44,084 nt of DNA, from assembly GCA_903889985.1 (NCBI GenBank), contig CAISZN010000673.1, forward strand, positions 1-44,084, written 5' to 3'. The position numbers were made by a program, and so were the translations under genes. The notes below the pieces were generated by a model. That model saw nothing but the letters and a program-made list of their open reading frames with translations, was not told where the DNA came from and ran no database searches. Shown in pieces: positions 42,422 through 44,084 of this stretch. Each line of letters opens with the position of its first letter. Positions within the stretch are counted from its first letter, which is position 1. Origin of the DNA: an uncultured Hyphomicrobiales bacterium. Its GTDB lineage: Bacteria; Pseudomonadota; Alphaproteobacteria; Rhizobiales; Beijerinckiaceae.

Positions 42422-44084
42422 TCAGTGCTGGCGGAATTCGCCCGCTTCGACGAGCCTTGCCTGAAAATCGAGGATCGCATCCCTGTCCTTGCAGGACCAG
42501 TAGCGTCCATCACACTGGCGCATGAGTTCGGCCCGTTCCTGCCAAGATGGGGGCAGGGGAATGCCAGCGCCGTTCAGCAGGACCACGCCGAGATAGGGTA
42601 CATCCAGCAAATCGAGATCCGGCAGCCTGGGTGTGGGAACGCCAATTCCCTCGACAGCATAGAAGGTCACGAATCCCACTGACTCATCTGGCAGCAGGAC
42701 GTCCTCGGCCTCTGCTTCCTGCGGATAGCCAAGCAGTGTGCGGGTTGCGACCGGCTGATGATCGCCGTAGCGCACGATGAGGAAGCGCTCCTTCGGAAAT
42801 CTGCGCTGCAGTTCGGCGCGAAGCCAGTCATGGTCCATGCGCGCAATGGCAACCCGCCGGAGGAACTCGCTCATCTCGGGATCGGTGCCGGGTCCGCCAC
42901 CGGGCACATCCATCCCAGGTTCGTAAATGATGTCATAGGGCCAATGTGCCGACATGGTCTCGAGGAAGACGAAAAGCGGAGCAGCCGAGGCCTTGGTATG
43001 GCGGCTGATCTCGTCCAGCATGTTGGTGAAAAAGAAGCGGTCGCGCTCGTTGTCGATCTTGTTACCTTGCCTGGTGCGATCGAAAATATCGCTGAATCCG
43101 ATGGACTCATAAAAGCGCGCCGCTGCCATGATGACCTTCGGCCAGGGCGTGAAGAACACGTTTCGATAGCCGCAGCCCTGCATCACCTGCGGAAGGGTCA
43201 GATTGAGGCGTCCTGAGGTGAAAACCTGCACATAGTTTCGCATGGAGCCATAGCCACGCGACGACACGCCGGTCATCACCGAGAATTCGCTGATCCATGA
43301 TGCGCCACCATAGGTCTCGGTCCGCATCTTGTGGATCTTGCCATCCGCAGACTGGAAGAAGGGCAGGATCGATTTGTCGTAAGAAAGCTGAGGAAACAGG
43401 GTGGGCTGCACCATGGATTCCTCATGGATGAGGATCACATGGGGCGGAGCCTGCGCGAGGCTGCAACCTGGGTTCGGAACAAAGGGTGCCTTGTTGGGAT
43501 TCCGGCGCTCCGCAGCAATCAGGCCGCCGCGTCTTGCTGCCTCAATGCTCTCGGCAAAGGATGCGTAGAAATCGCCGAGGAAGAGGTCGTTCCAGAAATA
43601 TTGCGTGTGGCGGCGCTCGGGCCGGTCGAAGGCCGCATGCGCTGCGATGAAGCCAAAGACCGCGAGTGCCGGCACGCCCAGCGGCCACCAGCGCATCCGC
43701 CAGTCGATGCGCCACGCCGCAGCGAGCAGGGCTGTTGCCAGCAGCAGGCTTGCGCAGCCTGCCGCGAGCCGGGTCGGACCAAGTTTGCCAAGCTCCGCCC
43801 ATCCATCGCGCGACCCCAGGAAATAGACGAAATCCCATGCATGCAGGACCATGTCTTCCTGGCTGCGTTTCAGCCAGGAGACCAGCATGACGGAGAAGAC
43901 GATGAATGCGCAGAAAAGACTTGAGAACAGGAGTCTTCGCGTCAGGAAGAAGAGCAGGGACAGGATGGAAGCGGTGGTAAAAATGGCAAAGTAGAGGCTC
44001 GCGCCCTCACCTTCAGTGAAGAACATCGACCCGAAGGTCGCGCCAAGCACGGGCAGGGCCAGCAAGCTCGAGAGCCATGGGCCG
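42422..44084 (-). CDS. LTA-synthase-like/sulfatase-family membrane enzyme (N-terminus beyond window edge)
   Basis: N-terminal TM helices, then HVILIHEESMVQPTLFPQ, MRTETYGGASWISEFSVMTGVSSRGYGSMRNYVQ, FVFLETMSAHWPY, VRYGDHQP. The frame stays open upstream of the TTG at 44065 to the window edge. Confidence 0.85.
   Translation of the reverse strand, partial: GPWLSSLLALPVLGATFGSMFFTEGEGASLYFAIFTTASILSLLFFLTRRLLFSSLFCAFIVFSVMLVSWLKRSQEDMVLHAWDFVYFLGSRDGWAELGKLGPTRLAAGCASLLLATALLAAAWRIDWRMRWWPLGVPALAVFGFIAAHAAFDRPERRHTQYFWNDLFLGDFYASFAESIEAARRGGLIAAERRNPNKAPFVPNPGCSLAQAPPHVILIHEESMVQPTLFPQLSYDKSILPFFQSADGKIHKMRTETYGGASWISEFSVMTGVSSRGYGSMRNYVQVFTSGRLNLTLPQVMQGCGYRNVFFTPWPKVIMAAARFYESIGFSDIFDRTRQGNKIDNERDRFFFTNMLDEISRHTKASAAPLFVFLETMSAHWPYDIIYEPGMDVPGGGPGTDPEMSEFLRRVAIARMDHDWLRAELQRRFPKERFLIVRYGDHQPVATRTLLGYPQEAEAEDVLLPDESVGFVTFYAVEGIGVPTPRLPDLDLLDVPYLGVVLLNGAGIPLPPSWQERAELMRQCDGRYWSCKDRDAILDFQARLVEAGEFRQH

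Overview
The window looks like an alphaproteobacterial chromosome segment, probably Hyphomicrobiales/Rhizobiales-like; taxonomy is inferred from gene order and sequence style only. Its backbone is a complete division and cell wall (dcw) cluster on the + strand: mraZ-rsmH-ftsL-ftsI-murE-murF-mraY-murD-ftsW-murG-murC-murB-ddl-ftsQ-ftsA-ftsZ. It is followed by lpxC, bamD, recN, ligA and a fatty-acid-hydroxylase-family gene. Upstream on the - strand are a partial chemoreceptor, a small secreted protein and ettA. Downstream are an aminopeptidase P, prmA and an envelope-glycan-like cluster: a GT-C-like membrane protein, GT4, two GtrA proteins, a methyltransferase, a Gfo/Idh/MocA oxidoreductase, GT2, a UGM-like FAD enzyme and an LTA-synthase-like sulfatase. 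The least expected structure is the ~1 kb intergenic region upstream of mraZ. It holds a RIME-like double palindrome, an indel-free 165-bp-period tandem repeat with a conserved stem-loop whose third copy pairs well only as + strand RNA, a terminator-like hairpin, and four exactly 10-bp-phased CCCAN boxes that look like an MraZ operator over a TTGACG-N17-TATCCC promoter. No tRNA, rRNA, CRISPR array or transposase was recognised. All assignments are by reading; no searches were run.
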